This document shows positions 61,701 to 64,000 of a DNA stretch of 64,000 nt, piece after piece. The notes under the pieces are model-generated. The model was not told where the DNA came from. It worked only from the letters and a program-made list of their open reading frames with translations, and did no database searches. The position numbers and the translations under genes were made by a program. The stretch spans positions 70,424,463-70,488,462 of the forward strand of contig CM048554.1 of the NCBI GenBank assembly GCA_026413225.1, in the 5' to 3' direction. Each line of letters begins with the position of its first letter. Positions within the stretch are counted from its first letter, which is position 1. This DNA comes from Otis tarda (lineage: Eukaryota; Chordata; Aves; Otidiformes; Otididae).

Positions 61701-64000
61701 ATCTGTTGGGGTTTTTTTGTTGTTGAAAAGTCCCGTGGAATCCTTCTAGTGCTGATTGTTATCCTAATCATGCAAATGGTCACCTAACCAAGAGATGAGT
61801 TGCCTTTCTGAAGTGCACATATTACATTTTAGTGGTCCTCAGACAGAAAAAGAAAGATTGATCAATTCATATTTCAAAAAGATTGTTTAGATATCTAGCA
61901 AGAATAGATAATTAATGCTATTAAATCTAATATACTGTGTTCCTTGATATAGTTGAGGTAGCTTAGGGCTTACTCGTAACAACTTACAGTTCACAGCTAG
62001 CAAATGTGAATGTCAATTCATCGTATACACTTATTCAAGCAGTAATTTTTCGTACTATCTTATCACATTGCCTTTAGCCTCTTTCCACTCAGCGTTGCAT
62101 GGCTTTCCATTATGCCAAGCCCAGTTTCAAGTGATGCATGCTGTAATTATGTAATGCTATATCATCATTTATCACCTGGGGCACAAACAAACAGTAAAAT
62201 CTTTCACTGAGAATGCAATTAGAGAGCAAAACGAACTGAGCACTTTCCACAGTGGTTTGCAGGTCTAATAAGAATGCTACACAATAGCAATCTAGGCTAC
62301 TTGGCAGTGCATAATAAGAGCTACAGCGTGCAAAGAACTAGTTTGATTTTGCATGAGGAAGTTTCTTGTATTATAATAGATAGGTGTACTGTATAATTAA
62401 TAAGGTAAACCTATGAAAGATTGTTTTTGTTTTTTTTTTTCACAGAGAAAAGGTCTCTCTTCTAATGGAGTTACCTATGAGGTATATAGTAGAGGGAAAC
62501 ACTCAATGTGATGTCTGCTGATCCACAGCAGGGCTCTTCAGCAATCTATAAAAACACCATCTGCTGAGAGCGGTGGAACCATATGCAGCTCACTAAGATA
62601 TAAACTTCTAACTAGAATGTTCAAAGCTATGCTTAGCTACACAACTCCCCATTAACGCTAATCGGAAGTGTATGGTTTTCATACATCCCTTTGAAAATTA
62701 TATCCCATGAACTAGTTTGAAACAATATATTCCCACAAGTGTTGACTCAGAAACCAGTACTTCCGAAGGAAAACTGCAGTTGCCATAATTCTGAATCACT
62801 GCAGCTTAAAAGTGTGGATGTTTTTCCTCAAAGATCTATGAGGCACATGGTTTAGAAAAGAGCAATGTTTTTAGATTTTAAAAACAACCCTAATGAGATT
62901 TTTATTATTTTAACAACTATTTAAGAATCAATTTTTCTGCATAAATTAATGACAAACCATATTACTGGAACAGGAACAAATTCAGAAAAAAAAAAGTATT
63001 TTCATTACTTAAAATTAATGAGATTTACTCCCTTTAATTGTGCCAGGACAGTTTTTATTTTCTGCAAAAAGTAGTAGAGATGGTCACTTGACATTTTTTG
63101 AGTTTTTTTTCCATTAGAAAATAAATCATTTAAAAAAAAAACCAAACCAAACCAAAGAACAACCAGCTGTGTAGTGAGAGACTAGCAATGATATTTTGTA
63201 GTTTGAGCAAATAATTCTTTCACATTAACTGTAACTATGGAATGGCTGAAAAAATTAAGTTTCAAGCTTCGTATAGTTTCTAGAACTGACTGATATGGAT
63301 TTACATGGACAACAAAAGGGACTGTAGCTGTTCTTATTACACATCTCATTCCTGATCACATGTCAGCAGGGAAGCCCTGCAACTTCACATTCCCTCTCTG
63401 TGTCAAATCTGGTACAATCTGTTCAAAACTGATGGTGCTTGCTTTCTAAAGCATTACAGTAACAGCTGAGTGCTTTACCAAAATTTTGCTGTTCTCTGCC
63501 CATAGATAAATGCCACTCAGAAGAATACATCTATACAAATCGAATGTGGAGAATAACAAATTAAAAGCAGGAAGAAAAAACTTAATTCCTTATTTAAGTT
63601 AATTTACTTAATTTCTCTAACTCTGCATAAAATATTACCTACGGCTAAAAGTGACATCTGTAACCCAGCCCTGCTTTCTTTCTTTCAAATACACAAATTT
63701 CATGAGTACATCTGTTTTGCCTGATCACTGGCAGGTTATTAAAAAAAAAAAAAAAAGCACATTGCATAGTCTTTATCCAAATGAAGTGAAATGTTTCATC
63801 TAAAGAGAAAGAGCTTTCCTGACCTTCTCCATCCAACTTTGCTTGTTATTTTATCTACTCCTAATTTCAAATGGATAGAGAGAAAATAATCTAGGTTCAG
63901 CATAAACAATAGGAAAAATCAGAGGGAAGAATGATACCAAAACATAACGTCCTCTCTATGGAAATGGAAAATGTCTGCAGTCCCCCAAATACAATTTGTT
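55754..64000 (-). other. Unique DNA; possible but unverified minus-strand exon chain
   Basis: No gene can be called with confidence. On the minus strand, eight small segments have acceptable splice acceptors and donors and compatible phases: 63720-63639, 63530-63479, 62545-62475, 60736-60667, 59169-59113, 57930-57888, 57581-57513 and 57159-57101. They join into about 167 codons without a stop. The donor after 60667 (GAGCAG, then GTAAGT) is the strongest. I recognise no protein family. The exons are unusually short, and I had freedom to choose among many splice-like sites, so chance is a serious alternative. Confidence 0.15.
63741..63756. repeat. Poly-A tract, 16 A
   Basis: A homopolymer A run. 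Read on the minus strand it is a poly-T tract about 20 bases upstream of a candidate splice acceptor (intron AG at 63722-63721). Confidence 0.95.

Noticed and set aside
1..64000. A new multi-gene system (defence, biosynthetic or mobile cassette)
   Set aside because: No coding cluster, shared promoters, tRNA/att sites, CRISPR-like arrays or recognisable enzyme domains are present apart from LINE reverse-transcriptase remnants. The window reads as vertebrate non-coding DNA.

Overview
The window looks like about 64 kb of nuclear DNA from a bird, and nearly all of it is non-coding. Two things point to a bird. Several CR1 LINE fragments carry the avian hallmarks: a 3' end of repeated ATTCTATG/ATTCTGTG-type octamers and truncation at the 5' end. 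A solo LTR resembles an ERVL-like LTR that I remember from neoavian genomes. The sequence is AT-rich, CpG-poor and full of poly-T/poly-A tracts. The open reading frames are short and scattered in all six frames, as expected by chance. I see no bacterial or archaeal gene, operon, CRISPR array, rRNA or tRNA.

Layout. 1-12.3 kb is unique AT-rich DNA with simple repeats, a CpG-richer patch near 8.8-9.0 kb and a candidate minus-strand exon at 11.13-11.31 kb. 12.3-13.5 kb holds a minus-strand CR1 3' end and, 300 bp on, a complete solo LTR with a 5-bp target-site duplication. 13.5-25.2 kb is unique DNA with GC-richer islands near 18.2, 19.2 and 20.6 kb and a striking hairpin at 19.68-19.74 kb. 25.25-25.97 kb is the best-preserved CR1; its reverse-transcriptase C-terminal reading frame is broken by a single TGA. 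26-50.7 kb is mostly unique, AT-rich gene-desert or intronic sequence with old palindromic repeat relics at 31.5 and 45.1-45.4 kb. 50.7-51.26 kb is a much older CR1 piece in which the conserved RT motif LDFSKAFDT can still be read. 54.5-55.75 kb carries two further plus-strand CR1 copies of different type, separated by an (AAAC)n tract. 55.8-64 kb is unique sequence in which a phase-compatible chain of small exon-like segments can be traced on the minus strand. I treat that chain as a weak hypothesis, not an annotation.

The window reads as a gene desert or large intron, not a gene cluster, so there is no set of genes whose joint action can be described. The recognisable elements record successive retrotransposition: very old CR1/palindromic repeats, then younger CR1 copies and one ERV insertion that later recombined to a solo LTR. 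I found no convincing novel biological system. The items most worth checking are the near-perfect hairpin at 19.7 kb and the possible spliced transcripts at 11.1 kb, 46.0 kb and 56.8-63.7 kb.
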